In this document: positions 9,712 through 17,313 of the stretch, piece after piece | Layout: each line of letters starts with the position of its first letter | How positions within the stretch are numbered: the stretch's first letter is position 1 | Virus record (IMG/VR): IMGVR_UViG_3300050026_001190 | Span: 1-28,025 of that record | Direction: 5' to 3' (one strand) | Source: a virus | DNA length: 28,025 nt | Position numbers and translations under genes: made by a program | The notes under the pieces: model-generated | Database searches by the model: none | Told to the model about the DNA's origin: nothing | The model's input: only the letters and a program-made list of their open reading frames with translations

Positions 9712-9906
9712 TTAGCGGTTGAAAACGATGGTTAACGGCCGATCCCAATTATAGCTTGGTAGCGTTGGAACTACGGGATCGCAATGCACTAAATGTTGGC
9801 AGTTTAAAAAGGATTTGTATTGCTCGTTGGTTTGCCGGATTAATTCAAGAACATGTTTGTCATCCTTTGTCAAACCACCCCGACGCTTAACATCAATTTG
9901 TTCCAT
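9712..9906 (-). CDS. Small hypothetical protein, paired with the SDH protease
   Basis: A 64-aa ORF with an ATG at 9906 and a TAA at 9712-9714, 2 nt before the chosen protease start. The close spacing suggests a two-gene unit. The sequence is mixed charged (MEQIDVKRRGGLTKDDKHVL at the start) with no membrane helix and no motif I recognise. The two genes sit at the end of the head-gene block, where phages and satellites often carry accessory genes. It might be an adaptor, inhibitor or antitoxin-like partner of the protease, but nothing in the sequence proves that. No Shine-Dalgarno sequence is visible, as for most genes in this block. Confidence 0.55.
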   Translation of the reverse strand: MEQIDVKRRGGLTKDDKHVLELIRQTNEQYKSFLNCQHLVHCDPVVPTLPSYNWDRPLTIVFNR

Positions 9907-9976
9907 AATGATTTATTGTCGAGTGCTAAAACGCGCAAACCGTATCCATGACATTAGTTCAGCACAAGCTCATTTT

Positions 9977-10531
9977 TCACACCCTCACCAGCCGCACCGA
10001 GCCGCTCTTGGCGCTGATTTGCGAGCCATACTTCGCCAGCATCACTTGCGCGACTTGTGAAAGCACCGAGCGCTTGTCAGTTTTGTCGTAACCCGTCTGC
10101 GTCGTGCCGGCGTTCTGGTATTTTAAGCCTTCACCCGCTGGCGCGACCGTCCTGTCGGCAATCAAAAGTTCCCGCGCCATTTCACACGTCGCCTGGACAA
10201 CCGCTTTCGGCACCTTGTCATATTGAACGTAGTCATACGGAATCGGCAGCAGCACCGAGATCGGCACATGCACGTTGTCCGGTTCGGGACACATGGCACG
10301 CGGCCATTGAAGACTTTGCCCGGCAGTGGTCCGCGTGCCGTTGAATTGAAACTCCGCATCAATCAGCCGCGTCGCCATCACCAGTGCCACGGCCTTTTGA
10401 TCCGCCGTCGCCGCCGTCCACGCTGTGGCATACAAGTGCCCGGCATGATAGGCATCACCATCCGCCACATCCGCGTAAGCGTTGGCGTCGGCCTTGCCGA
10501 TTCCGTCTTCTTTAACGAGAGTGAGCGCCAT
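9977..10531 (-). CDS. DnaT-like phage head-tail connector protein
   Basis: A 184-aa protein. The N-terminal segment ANAYADVADGDAYHAGH, the central LIDAEFQFNGTRT-x-GQSLQWPR and the later VPKAVVQATCEMARELL fit the phage family annotated as DnaT-like ssDNA-binding protein (DnaT_2). In phage genomes that family sits directly after the capsid genes and is probably a head-completion or connector subunit rather than a replication factor. It begins 5 nt after the stop of the preceding gene and is the last recognisable structural gene; no tail-tube, tape-measure or tail-fibre gene follows. The name rests on recalled family patterns, so the exact role is an inference from position. Confidence 0.72.
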   Translation of the reverse strand: MALTLVKEDGIGKADANAYADVADGDAYHAGHLYATAWTAATADQKAVALVMATRLIDAEFQFNGTRTTAGQSLQWPRAMCPEPDNVHVPISVLLPIPYDYVQYDKVPKAVVQATCEMARELLIADRTVAPAGEGLKYQNAGTTQTGYDKTDKRSVLSQVAQVMLAKYGSQISAKSGSVRLVRV

Positions 10532-10536
10532 AAAAA

Positions 10537-10887
10537 TTACAAGCCGTCCGAATACACGGCGTTCGAGTAAGGCGGCACATCAATGCCGTCATCATCGCAA
10601 ATACAGATACGGAAATAGCCCGCGTCGCCGCTGCAATCCCGGTTGCCAGCCGCCAAGTCCCAACCATCGTAGGCACCGCTGGGCCACGTCACGCCATCAG
10701 CGGACTTGTAAATGTTAATGCCATCGTATGGAACTCCTGGTTGGGAAACGTCGCTGGGTGGAACGAAGTTCAGCGTCCATGTCAAATGACCGTGGCCATC
10801 CGAAGAAAGCAGGATAGCCGGCAATCGCGCCCGGCGACGCTTTTGTTCTTCCAGCGCAAGCCAAACCCGCCGCTGACCGACCGTCAT
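10537..10887 (-). CDS. Hypothetical phage structural-block protein
   Basis: A 116-aa protein beginning MTVGQRRVWLALEEQKRRRA. The frame is open up to 11070, but the upstream 61 codons are arginine/tryptophan-rich and overlap a better small ORF in another frame. I therefore start at the ATG at 10887, which lies 7 nt after that ORF ends and has GGAG about 11 nt upstream. The second half contains LTWTLNFVPPSDV, GINIYKSADGVTW and a cysteine-containing YFRICICDDDGIDVPPYSN. This could be a small beta-sandwich (fibronectin-like) domain, as found on phage capsid decoration or head proteins. That fold is a guess. It is not a family I can name. Confidence 0.6.
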   Translation of the reverse strand: MTVGQRRVWLALEEQKRRRARLPAILLSSDGHGHLTWTLNFVPPSDVSQPGVPYDGINIYKSADGVTWPSGAYDGWDLAAGNRDCSGDAGYFRICICDDDGIDVPPYSNAVYSDGL

Positions 10888-10894
10888 CGGCGGG

Positions 10895-11095
10895 TTACTC
10901 CGATTCGGGGTTGGAAGGGATTTTACCATCGTCAGGCTTGGAAATTTTCGCCGGTTCAACCAATGGAACTGTCGCCACGGGTTGAACCGACTTGGTTTTG
11001 GTCGGAATCGGCGGAACGTCCGCCACCACCAGCGGACGCCGCTTGCGCCGGATGATGGGAAATAATCCATTCATAATGGCAGGTGCAGCTCGCAC
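10895..11095 (-). CDS. Small phage-block protein, unknown function
   Basis: A 66-aa ORF starting with GTG directly after the stop of the preceding gene, or 59 aa from the ATG at 11074 (MNGLFPIIRRKRRPLVV). The C-terminal half is rich in proline, lysine and valine (PPIPTKTKSVQPVATVPLV) and looks unstructured. Small proteins with a basic IIRRKRRP-type stretch are frequent between capsid and connector genes of phages in this group, as far as I recall. It is preferred over the overlapping longer frame because its ends fit neatly between its neighbours. The function is unknown. Confidence 0.5.
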   Translation of the reverse strand: MRAAPAIMNGLFPIIRRKRRPLVVADVPPIPTKTKSVQPVATVPLVEPAKISKPDDGKIPSNPESE

Positions 11096-11320
11096 TTAAG
11101 AGGCGTTGGCCGCGAATGGGATGGCCTTCCAAACCGTGCCGTCCGAAAATGCCACGCAAGGTCCACCGGCCAGACCAGACGTCAGGTAAATCATGCGGCG
11201 CGGAAACTTGGCCGCCGTGATGCCCGCTGCCGCCGCCGCCGCCACGTTCGCGAAGCCGGGAATCTGGATTTGTTCACCTGAACGAATCCGCTCAAAACTG
11301 CGAGGTTGAAGTTTGCCCAT
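11096..11320 (-). CDS. Small head-associated phage protein
   Basis: A 74-aa protein, first gene after the capsid gene and its terminator. It opens MGKLQPRSFERIRSGEQIQI, has an alanine-rich middle (VAAAAAAGITAAKF), and ends MIYLTSGLAGGPCVAFSDG-TVWKAIPF. Position and size suggest a capsid decoration or head accessory protein, but no motif proves it. The upstream region contains GAGAAAGAAA, a modest purine-rich stretch that may serve as a ribosome binding site, unlike most genes of this block. Confidence 0.6.
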   Translation of the reverse strand: MGKLQPRSFERIRSGEQIQIPGFANVAAAAAAGITAAKFPRRMIYLTSGLAGGPCVAFSDGTVWKAIPFAANAS

Positions 11321-11334
11321 AAATTTTCTTTCTC

Positions 11335-11367
11335 AAAAAGCGGCGTGCCAGCGCGAACCGGCACGCC
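11335..11367 (-). terminator. Rho-independent terminator after the capsid gene
   Basis: On the - strand, 8-bp arms GGCGTGCC (11360-11367) and GGCACGCC (11342-11349) enclose a 10-nt loop. They are followed by GC and then a run of five T (complement of 11335-11339). The hairpin lies in the 53-bp gap between the capsid stop and the next gene. It would separate abundant capsid mRNA from the smaller downstream head proteins, probably as a partial terminator. Confidence 0.72.
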
Positions 11368-11373
11368 TTTGGT

Positions 11374-12384
11374 TTAGATGTTGTGAGTGACCGCCACGAC
11401 CGGGACGTTTTTGTTTTCCCAAACGCGCACCCAATTTGCGGCCGTTTCCAATTCCGTGTTCGTCGGGTTTGCACCCGCTACACTGGCGCTGGTGAACTTC
11501 ACGCCACGCGGATGCAGGATGAAGCGGCGACGGTTGACCAGGAATGTGTCGCTGTTCAGAGCATCACGCGCCGTTTCGCAACCTTCCGTGCCGTGACCGC
11601 CTTCCACCGGAGCGCCGTTCAGATCGGCGAAACCCATACCAAACGAGCCGAGGCCGAACAGATAGGTCGTATAGACCAAGCCGTCAGTCGTGCCTACACG
11701 AGAAGGACAGCCGTCATCCACGATGACGCGGCGACCTTGGAATGTGCGAATTTGAGTTTCACCCTGGCTGTCCGGGATGAAGTCAATCAGGTCGAGTTTC
11801 CGCAATGCGGCTTCCGTTGCCGAGTGCATCGCCACGGCCACCAGCCGGTCGCCACGGTCGCCAAGGCGCTGCGTCGAATCCACGAACGTCGCGCCGTTCA
11901 AGCGAGTGGCAGCCGTTTGCGCGGCCACGCTTTCACTTTGAATCGCCAACAGGTTGCCGGCCATCGAAGCCGCCGAGAACACGCCCTTCAGCGAGCTGAT
12001 GAGCATGTATTGATTCTGGCGATTCCAGTAATCGGCCATGAAGTTCGCCAACGCCAACGCCGGATCATCACCAGCAACGACCGTTGCCAGATGATTCCAC
12101 GACCACGCATTGCCGTCGTTGTGAATGCGGGCAATGTCTTGGTCAGCGGTGAGCTTTGCCGGCACGAGCGGTGCCGAATCACTCAGCGGTTGCCGGTTGC
12201 CGGTCAGGTCATTCCAGTGCGGCATGTTGACTTGCGTGCCGCCCAGCGCGGCGCGCTCGTCATAGTCCGGCGTCCGCACAACAATGCCGGATTGAAACAA
12301 GTCGGATTTCTCCGCCGTGCGTTGTAACACATATCCGGCGAACTGTGCCGGAACGATGATGTCTGCTAATTGTGTCTTTGCCAT
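11374..12384 (-). CDS. Phage major capsid protein
   Basis: A 336-aa protein forming the capsid shell. The opening (QLADIIVPAQFAGYVLQRTA), the segment VNMPHWNDLTGNRQPLSD, the catalogue-like middle (VAVAMHSATEAALRKLDLID), the RRFILHPRGVKF motif and the ending NWVRVWENKNVPVVAVTHNI fit the gp13-like major capsid family (PF20036). No maturation-protease gene lies beside it, and a separate scaffold gene sits immediately upstream in transcription order, which fits a scaffold-dependent capsid. No Shine-Dalgarno sequence precedes the ATG; the leader is AATCTGAATT. The family name is from recalled motif patterns, but the capsid role is well supported by order: portal, scaffold, capsid, connector. Confidence 0.85.
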   Translation of the reverse strand: MAKTQLADIIVPAQFAGYVLQRTAEKSDLFQSGIVVRTPDYDERAALGGTQVNMPHWNDLTGNRQPLSDSAPLVPAKLTADQDIARIHNDGNAWSWNHLATVVAGDDPALALANFMADYWNRQNQYMLISSLKGVFSAASMAGNLLAIQSESVAAQTAATRLNGATFVDSTQRLGDRGDRLVAVAMHSATEAALRKLDLIDFIPDSQGETQIRTFQGRRVIVDDGCPSRVGTTDGLVYTTYLFGLGSFGMGFADLNGAPVEGGHGTEGCETARDALNSDTFLVNRRRFILHPRGVKFTSASVAGANPTNTELETAANWVRVWENKNVPVVAVTHNI

Positions 12385-12410
12385 AATTCAGATTTGTGTT
12401 TGTGAACCGC

Positions 12411-13181
12411 TTACGCCGCCGCCTTGAGACGGGCAGCAAGCTGCGGATCGGATTTTTGTAATTTCATTTGTTCTGTGAGATTCCAACTTTCCTTGCGGAA
12501 CGGATTCTTCACAGACCGGTTGCCAACCCCACCGGAGCCGGAGCCGGCGGCACCGCCACCAGCATTTGCCTCGAACAGGTGCGGTGCATCGGACACCAAC
12601 GCATCCACCCACTCGGCCAAAGTCATCGGCGTGACGCCATCCTTGCCCATCCGGGCCGTTTGGCCGTCCGCCTCGAAAGCTTGGGGAACGCCGTTCACCA
12701 ATTTGAAATTCGTGCGCGCCCGCGAAGTAATGTCAGGAATCGCCGTCGGGCGCAGACCGCGCTTGGTCGCTTCATTCACGACGGCTTGATCAATTTGAAT
12801 CGCCGACAGGCGGCCATGCAGCGCATCACGTTCAGCGACCACGACTCCATGCTGTTTCTCCCAATCAGCACGGGCGGCCTTGAGCCGCTTTTCAACGATT
12901 TTCTCGATTTCTTCCGGCTTGTGCCCTTGCGCCAGCAGTTCGAGACGTTGCTTCTCTTCGGCCAACGTGCGGACGGCTTCCGGGTCAATGCCTTCAAATT
13001 TTTTGGCGAGATCATCACGCTCTTTCATCAGCGCAACGTTGGTCGTGCGGAACTCATCCAGCTTGGATTTTTCAACGACGCCATCGGCGTCTAACATCCA
13101 AGCGCCGTCGCGCTCGACATAAAAGGATTGTTGTTCAGCAGGAATTTCCTGTTTCGTTGCGTATTTGAATTTTAGGGCCAT
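12411..13181 (-). CDS. Phage scaffolding protein
   Basis: A 256-aa protein with a long charged helical centre, about 45-130 (MKERDDLAKKFEGIDPEAVR, then KRLKAARADWEKQHG), which should form a coiled coil. A glycine/serine-rich linker (GGGAAGSGSGGVGN) and a short basic tail follow. This architecture and its place between portal and capsid are typical of internal scaffold proteins that template procapsid assembly and are then lost. The gene starts 3 nt after the portal stop. There is no protease signature, so scaffold removal would be by exit or by another enzyme. Confidence 0.78.
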   Translation of the reverse strand: MALKFKYATKQEIPAEQQSFYVERDGAWMLDADGVVEKSKLDEFRTTNVALMKERDDLAKKFEGIDPEAVRTLAEEKQRLELLAQGHKPEEIEKIVEKRLKAARADWEKQHGVVVAERDALHGRLSAIQIDQAVVNEATKRGLRPTAIPDITSRARTNFKLVNGVPQAFEADGQTARMGKDGVTPMTLAEWVDALVSDAPHLFEANAGGGAAGSGSGGVGNRSVKNPFRKESWNLTEQMKLQKSDPQLAARLKAAA

Positions 13182-13184
13182 AAA

Positions 13185-14708
13185 TCAGGTTATCGGTTGA
13201 GGGTTTGCAGTTGTCGCCGCCGACACCGGCGGTTTGACCGCGACTGGCGCAGTCGGTCGTTTTTCAGTAGAGAGAAGTTTGATTTCTTCTTCATTCGTGC
13301 GGCCAGGCGCGATGACTTCACCGGCGCGGAACAGGTCAAGCATCGTGTCCTGACTGATTGCACCGGCCTGCCACGCCGCGACCAGCGCCGTGATTTCCTG
13401 AAAGGACATTCCCGTGATGCTGAAATCCGCGTTCAGGCTGGCGAGCACAAGGTCGGGACCGATGGCGTCAGGAATCGGCTCGGTCGAGTTCCACCAATAA
13501 ACCCAGCGCAACACTTGCGTCAGCGACGCACTGACGCTCAATGAAACTGTGTTCAAAATGCTGTTCTCGCCGCTTTGACGAAGTTCAATGGCAGCAGCCG
13601 TTTCACCAACGCGCTTTCGCGATTCGAGCATCCGCGTGCCGAGGACGGCCATGAGTTGCTCGTCGCGATCCATCGCGCGTTCAAAGGTCGTCAGACCTTG
13701 ACCATGAAATTCAAGATAGCCAGCCGTTGCACCGGGCGTTTCGGCGACCCATGCCGTGCTGGAGCCGATGCGAAGGGATGAATTTTTGTCGAAGCCGCTA
13801 ACCCAAGCCGTCGGCAATGCGGTGAAGTGCATCCCATGCTTGTAGTCGGCGGTGAGCCGGTAATGGTCGAGATTGACGGCGATGATGTCAGCCAGCGGGA
13901 CTTTATCCACTTCCGGCAGCGAATGGCGCGGCCCATGAAAGACAAAGGGAATTAGTGGCAGCGGTTTGCCAAGGCGAAGCGGCGTCAGGGACTCCACCAG
14001 TTTCCATTTCCTTTTGCCACGCTTTGAGATGCCGCTTGCATTCTGTCCGTCCGCGAGGAATTGCCAGATTTCAACCTGGTAAGACCAATCGGCTTTCGCG
14101 TTGTCAGCCGTGGCTTGCGGCGAAATGAGTTTCAGGACGCGAAGTTGCTGGATTTCATCAGGCACGAAAGGATCAGTTTCCGTGGCGGGCATAACACTGA
14201 CTTCCTTGAGGACGACAAGCGTCAGCACGTTGCGGCCATTCACCCGTTCCGTGTGCCAGTTGATGATGTCTTCAGCGGAATAAGCGACAGCATAGGCGCG
14301 TTGCTCGGCTTCCTCGTTCCAATCCACCAGCGTGCCAGCCCGACCGACGCCGATGATTTCCGTGATGAGCTTTTTCGAGAAGGCAGACAGCGACGTGCCA
14401 AGCATGTCGGCATCTTCCACAAATTCGATGAGCGCATCGCCGACGCCGGTGCCGGCGTCCGGCAATTTGAAGGTTGGATCACGGCGGAAAATCAGTCCAA
14501 CGAAACCATCCGCCGTGCGGGCTGAGGCGTTAAAGAAGGATGCCCGGTTTTTGTAGGCGAGATATTCCTTGTCGTCCTGACAATCCAGACGCGGCAGATA
14601 TTTTTCAGCAGCGGCTTTGACGGCATCCTCACCGGCGAAGACATCGCGAGCCCGCAGCCAGGCCGGTAGGCTGGCATCGTATTCAAGATGTGTGCTGTTT
14701 GCAGGCAT
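13185..14708 (-). CDS. Phage portal protein (DUF4055)
   Basis: A 507-aa protein forming the ring through which DNA enters the head. The N-terminal pattern YLPRLDCQDDKEYLAYKNRA, followed by FFNASARTADGFVGLIFRRD, is the recognisable signature of DUF4055 (PF13264) portal proteins. The usual central GRAGTLVDW and the late LRQSGENSILNTVSLSVSAS segment are also present. The length is normal for the family. It heads the head-gene operon. In most phages the terminase large subunit gene lies directly upstream, but here 6.5 kb of other DNA separates them. No convincing ribosome binding site precedes the ATG. Confidence 0.85.
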   Translation of the reverse strand: MPANSTHLEYDASLPAWLRARDVFAGEDAVKAAAEKYLPRLDCQDDKEYLAYKNRASFFNASARTADGFVGLIFRRDPTFKLPDAGTGVGDALIEFVEDADMLGTSLSAFSKKLITEIIGVGRAGTLVDWNEEAEQRAYAVAYSAEDIINWHTERVNGRNVLTLVVLKEVSVMPATETDPFVPDEIQQLRVLKLISPQATADNAKADWSYQVEIWQFLADGQNASGISKRGKRKWKLVESLTPLRLGKPLPLIPFVFHGPRHSLPEVDKVPLADIIAVNLDHYRLTADYKHGMHFTALPTAWVSGFDKNSSLRIGSSTAWVAETPGATAGYLEFHGQGLTTFERAMDRDEQLMAVLGTRMLESRKRVGETAAAIELRQSGENSILNTVSLSVSASLTQVLRWVYWWNSTEPIPDAIGPDLVLASLNADFSITGMSFQEITALVAAWQAGAISQDTMLDLFRAGEVIAPGRTNEEEIKLLSTEKRPTAPVAVKPPVSAATTANPQPIT

Positions 14709-15111
14709 TAAGTTGCCAGAACAGCAGTTGATTTTCCGTCACACCATCAACGAGTCACGGCATCAATGCCATGAAGTCAAAGGCGTCGCCTATTCTGACA
14801 TTCCCTTTATAGCACACGTTTTTTTGAGGATTTTTGCTGATGGTGCAGGCTCGTGAAAGTTGATGCTGACAGATGCCCCCGCGATGAAAGGTGATGAAGA
14901 AAATCGGTCGAAATAAAATTTGACAGGTTCCAGAAATAGACACCGCCGCCTTTCTATTTCAGCGTTTCAGCTTTTGCCTTTGTCCGTTAGTTGGTAGATA
15001 CGCCCATGCCAGCCATCACGGCGTTCGGAAGGTGACGAGGGCAAATGGGAGACCGCTGTCAATAAATGGAAATTCCTTAACGTTAGCTCTGTGTCTGGTT
15101 AAACTGGCTGC
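14709..15111. other. Intergenic region between divergent portal and nuclease genes
   Basis: About 400 bases with no credible coding frame and no tRNA. Promoters for both the leftward head operon and the rightward nuclease/TPR operon should lie here. A TTGACA at 14920-14925 on the + strand resembles a -35 box, but I see no matching -10 box at the right distance. I cannot place a promoter with confidence. Confidence 0.4.
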
Positions 15112-15615
15112 ATGAAATCAGTAATGCTCGCCTTTTTTTTAGCCGTCTCAATTCAAGCCGCCGACATCCAGGTTTATTTTTCTCCAACTGGCGGATGCAC
15201 AGAAGCCGTGGTTGAAAATCTGAACAAGGCAACGAATACGGTCTTGGTTCAGGCTTATTCCTTCACCTCCGCCCCAATCGCTAAAGCTTTGGTTGATGCA
15301 GAGAAAAGGGGAGTGAAAGTGCAGGTCATTCTCGACAAATCACAGAGAACTGAAAAATATTCGTCAGCCGATTTTGTTCAACACGCCGGCATTCCAACCT
15401 ACATCGACGCCAAACATGCCATCGCCCACAACAAAATCATGATTATCGACAGCAAGACCGTTCTGACCGGCTCGTTTAATTTTACGAAAGCGGCGGAAAT
15501 GAACAATGCCGAGAATCTTCTAGTGATTCAGGACCCTGCACTGGCAATTAAATACACGACGAACTGGCATGCTCATTTACAGCATTCAGAACCGTATTTA
15601 GGTAAAGGGAATTGA
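15112..15615 (+). CDS. Secreted phospholipase-D-type nuclease (Nuc-like)
   Basis: A 167-aa protein with a signal peptide (MKSVMLAFFLAVSIQA, cleavage about residue 16-17) and one PLD active-site motif. H106-x-K108-x4-D113 is followed by GSFNF (120-124) and NNAENL with E134. Single-motif PLD proteins of this size (Nuc of Salmonella plasmid pKM101) act as dimers and cut DNA without metal ions. The enzyme should act in the periplasm or outside. It lies 1 nt upstream of a TPR gene, probably one operon. Inside a phage-like element this is cargo: it could degrade incoming DNA, as a periplasmic nuclease would, or merely scavenge nucleotides. Confidence 0.85.
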   Translation: MKSVMLAFFLAVSIQAADIQVYFSPTGGCTEAVVENLNKATNTVLVQAYSFTSAPIAKALVDAEKRGVKVQVILDKSQRTEKYSSADFVQHAGIPTYIDAKHAIAHNKIMIIDSKTVLTGSFNFTKAAEMNNAENLLVIQDPALAIKYTTNWHAHLQHSEPYLGKGN

Positions 15616-15616
15616 C

Positions 15617-16126
15617 ATGCCAGATCAGATCAAACCATTGCAACCACCGGACAACATGCATTTGCAAGCCGCTGAGGGATGGCTTGGGCTAGGCAATCAG
15701 GTCGAGGCGTTTGAGGAATTAGAACAGATTTCGCCACAACTCCGCGTTCATCCCGATGTTTTAGAGCTTCGATGGCAGATTTACGCGAAGGAAAAGAAAT
15801 GGGATGCCTGTGTTGATATTGCACGAGCTATTACCAAATTCACTCCGTCGCATCCAAATGGCTGGATTCACCTAGCATTCAGCCTTCACGAACTGAAACG
15901 GACAAAAGAATCAAAAGAGGTGTTGTTGCTAGTTGTGGACAAATTTCCTGAAGAATCCGTCATGCGCTACAACCTGGCCTGCTATGAATGCGAGCTAGGA
16001 AATTTGAAGGAATCAAGGGCTTGGTTGGAAAAAGCGTTTAACCTTGGTGATGCAAAACAACTCAAACCCACGGCACTGGATGACCCCGACCTTGAACCGT
16101 TGTGGAAAAAGATTGGGGAGACTTGA
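15617..16126 (+). CDS. Tetratricopeptide-repeat protein
   Basis: A 169-aa all-helical protein with about four TPR-type repeats: AAEGWLGLGNQVEAFEELEQ, then VLELRWQIYAKEKKWDACVD, then GWIHLAFSLHELKRTKESKE, then MRYNLACYECELGNLKESRA. A C-terminal DPDLEPLWKKIG is often seen at the end of bacterial TPR proteins. TPRs bind partner proteins. It starts 1 nt after the PLD nuclease stop, so they are probably co-expressed. There is no signal peptide. It resembles ordinary chromosomal TPR genes, which suggests this pair came from a host genome. Confidence 0.8.
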   Translation: MPDQIKPLQPPDNMHLQAAEGWLGLGNQVEAFEELEQISPQLRVHPDVLELRWQIYAKEKKWDACVDIARAITKFTPSHPNGWIHLAFSLHELKRTKESKEVLLLVVDKFPEESVMRYNLACYECELGNLKESRAWLEKAFNLGDAKQLKPTALDDPDLEPLWKKIGET

Positions 16127-16201
16127 AAAAGCATAGTTACCACAATATTTCATGACGTAAAAAAAGATGCATTCAGAAACAAATTTTCGGAATATCAGAC
16201 C

Positions 16202-16723
16202 ATGCAAGATTTGCGGCGAATAATTCCCGTCATCTTCCTGTCAATCGGCTGTTTCGTTGGCTTCGGTTTTCTGCCGGACGGCGAATTAATCTATTTAGTC
16301 CTTCTTGGTGCGGCCCTGATTATTACCTTGGCAACCGGCACCCGTCATCTTTCCATGCCAGCCCGCATTTTTATCACCACGCAGATTTTTTGCTGGAATT
16401 TTATGCTGTGCTTACTCGGGCGTACAGTCGAGCCGGGCATAACAAGGGGCAATACCAGTATGGCTTTGCTTTATTTCGGGATTTACGGATTTGTCCCCGG
16501 ACTGTGCCTGTTGCGGCTATGGCGTTGGAAACTCGGAGCGATTTTCCTCGGTTCACTTCTACCAGTGGGATTCGCGTTGGCTTTGGTCGTGGCAGGAATC
16601 GAGGAACGTGTGTTTATAATCAAATATCGCGATACGGGGGTTGGCCCTACACCACGCTGGACTGTTGGAATACATTGGCTGGCGTATGATCGTGACACAG
16701 GTAGGCTCTACGGATCGGACTGA
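16202..16723 (+). CDS. Small integral membrane protein, unknown function
   Basis: A 173-aa protein with four likely membrane helices (about 7-24, 29-46, 57-72 and 108-133, plus a weaker stretch near 85-100) and a soluble C-terminal tail of about 40 aa (VFIIKYRDTGVGPTPRWTVG). No family recognised. It begins 75 nt after the TPR gene, so it may have its own promoter. Base composition and codon use look like the surrounding chromosome. The frame has no competing ORF of similar quality. Confidence 0.65.
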   Translation: MQDLRRIIPVIFLSIGCFVGFGFLPDGELIYLVLLGAALIITLATGTRHLSMPARIFITTQIFCWNFMLCLLGRTVEPGITRGNTSMALLYFGIYGFVPGLCLLRLWRWKLGAIFLGSLLPVGFALALVVAGIEERVFIIKYRDTGVGPTPRWTVGIHWLAYDRDTGRLYGSD

Positions 16724-16773
16724 GAAAAATTTGCGCTTCTCTTGCAGACTCGTCCCTCTTGCCCCAAAAGTTG

Positions 16774-16980
16774 TTAGGCAGGCTTGATACAATCTGCGTC
16801 ATCAATGCGTGCGTTGTTCACACGCGGGCTCACGGCGTAGGCAGTCAAATCTTCTTTCGCAGGACTATTCAGCACTGACAGGTGCAAAGTGTTTTGCGGG
16901 TTAGCATCCATCCACCAATCGTAATGCTGAGGGCTCACAATGAACGGCATGCGATGGTGAATCGGGGAAGCCAACTCCAT
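16774..16980 (-). pseudogene. C-terminal fragment of an SRAP (YedK/HMCES-type) peptidase
   Basis: The frame reads SPIHHRMPFIVSPQHYDWWM and then ends LTAYAVSPRVNNARIDDADC. This closely fits the C-terminal third of SRAP proteins, which shield abasic sites in single-stranded DNA through their second-residue cysteine. The N-terminal two thirds, including that catalytic cysteine, are missing. Upstream the frame runs into unrelated sequence (NFLGLWGRGVKL) and soon into palindrome-rich DNA. It is therefore a remnant. The boundary near 16980 is estimated from where similarity ends. Confidence 0.68.
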
Positions 16981-17223
16981 GTCCCCGGATAATTTCACCC
17001 CCCTGCCCCACAACCCCAAAAAATTTTCGATGCGGTTCAGGTAAATACAATGCGCAACCACCATGACGCTTCGTTCGCTCGTCGGCAGGCATCAGTCGCG
17101 CCAGCCTGCCGCAGGCGCAACACAGGCTGTCACGCCTGCTGCTGATCTGCCGTTGAGCTGCCACTTCGCTTCGGAAAAGGCAAAGTTAGTTGAAACGACT
17201 CCTTCGGGCTTCCACGGTTTTTT

Positions 17224-17259
17224 GCCCGCCGCAGCCTATGTGCAGCACTCGCGGCGGGC
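17224..17259. repeat. Short inverted repeat, 9-bp arms
   Basis: GCCCGCCGC at 17224-17232 and its exact reverse complement GCGGCGGGC at 17251-17259 enclose 18 bases. It lies 6 bases before a longer perfect palindrome. The whole stretch 16985-17609 has no gene I can support. Confidence 0.6.
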
Positions 17260-17265
17260 GGTGAC

Positions 17266-17313
17266 GTAGTAGGTGCGTGCCATCACAAAAGGTGTATGGC
17301 ACGCACCTACTAC
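17266..17313. repeat. Perfect 18-bp inverted repeat with 12-nt loop
   Basis: The arm at 17266-17283 (GTAGTAGGTGCGTGCCAT) is the exact reverse complement of 17296-17313, with loop CACAAAAGGTGT. Both arms, read outward from the centre, begin ATGGCACGCACCTACTAC, which creates mirror-image start codons on both strands. There is no T-run, so it is a poor terminator. It could be a REP-like element, an IS200/IS605-type end or a recombination relic. Confidence 0.8.

Noticed and set aside
10888-11070. N-terminal extension of the 10537-10887 gene to 177 aa
   Set aside because: The added residues are arginine/tryptophan/proline-rich shadow sequence over a better-fitting small ORF (10895-11095); ATG 10887 fits the spacing.
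14919-14950. Promoter at TTGACA 14920
   Set aside because: The sequence 16-18 bases downstream is GC-rich with no -10 box.
16768-16785. GTTAGGC near 16771-16777, which matches the integron attC core consensus
   Set aside because: No partner RYYYAAC box, no intervening palindrome and no integron integrase are visible; a 7-base match is expected by chance.
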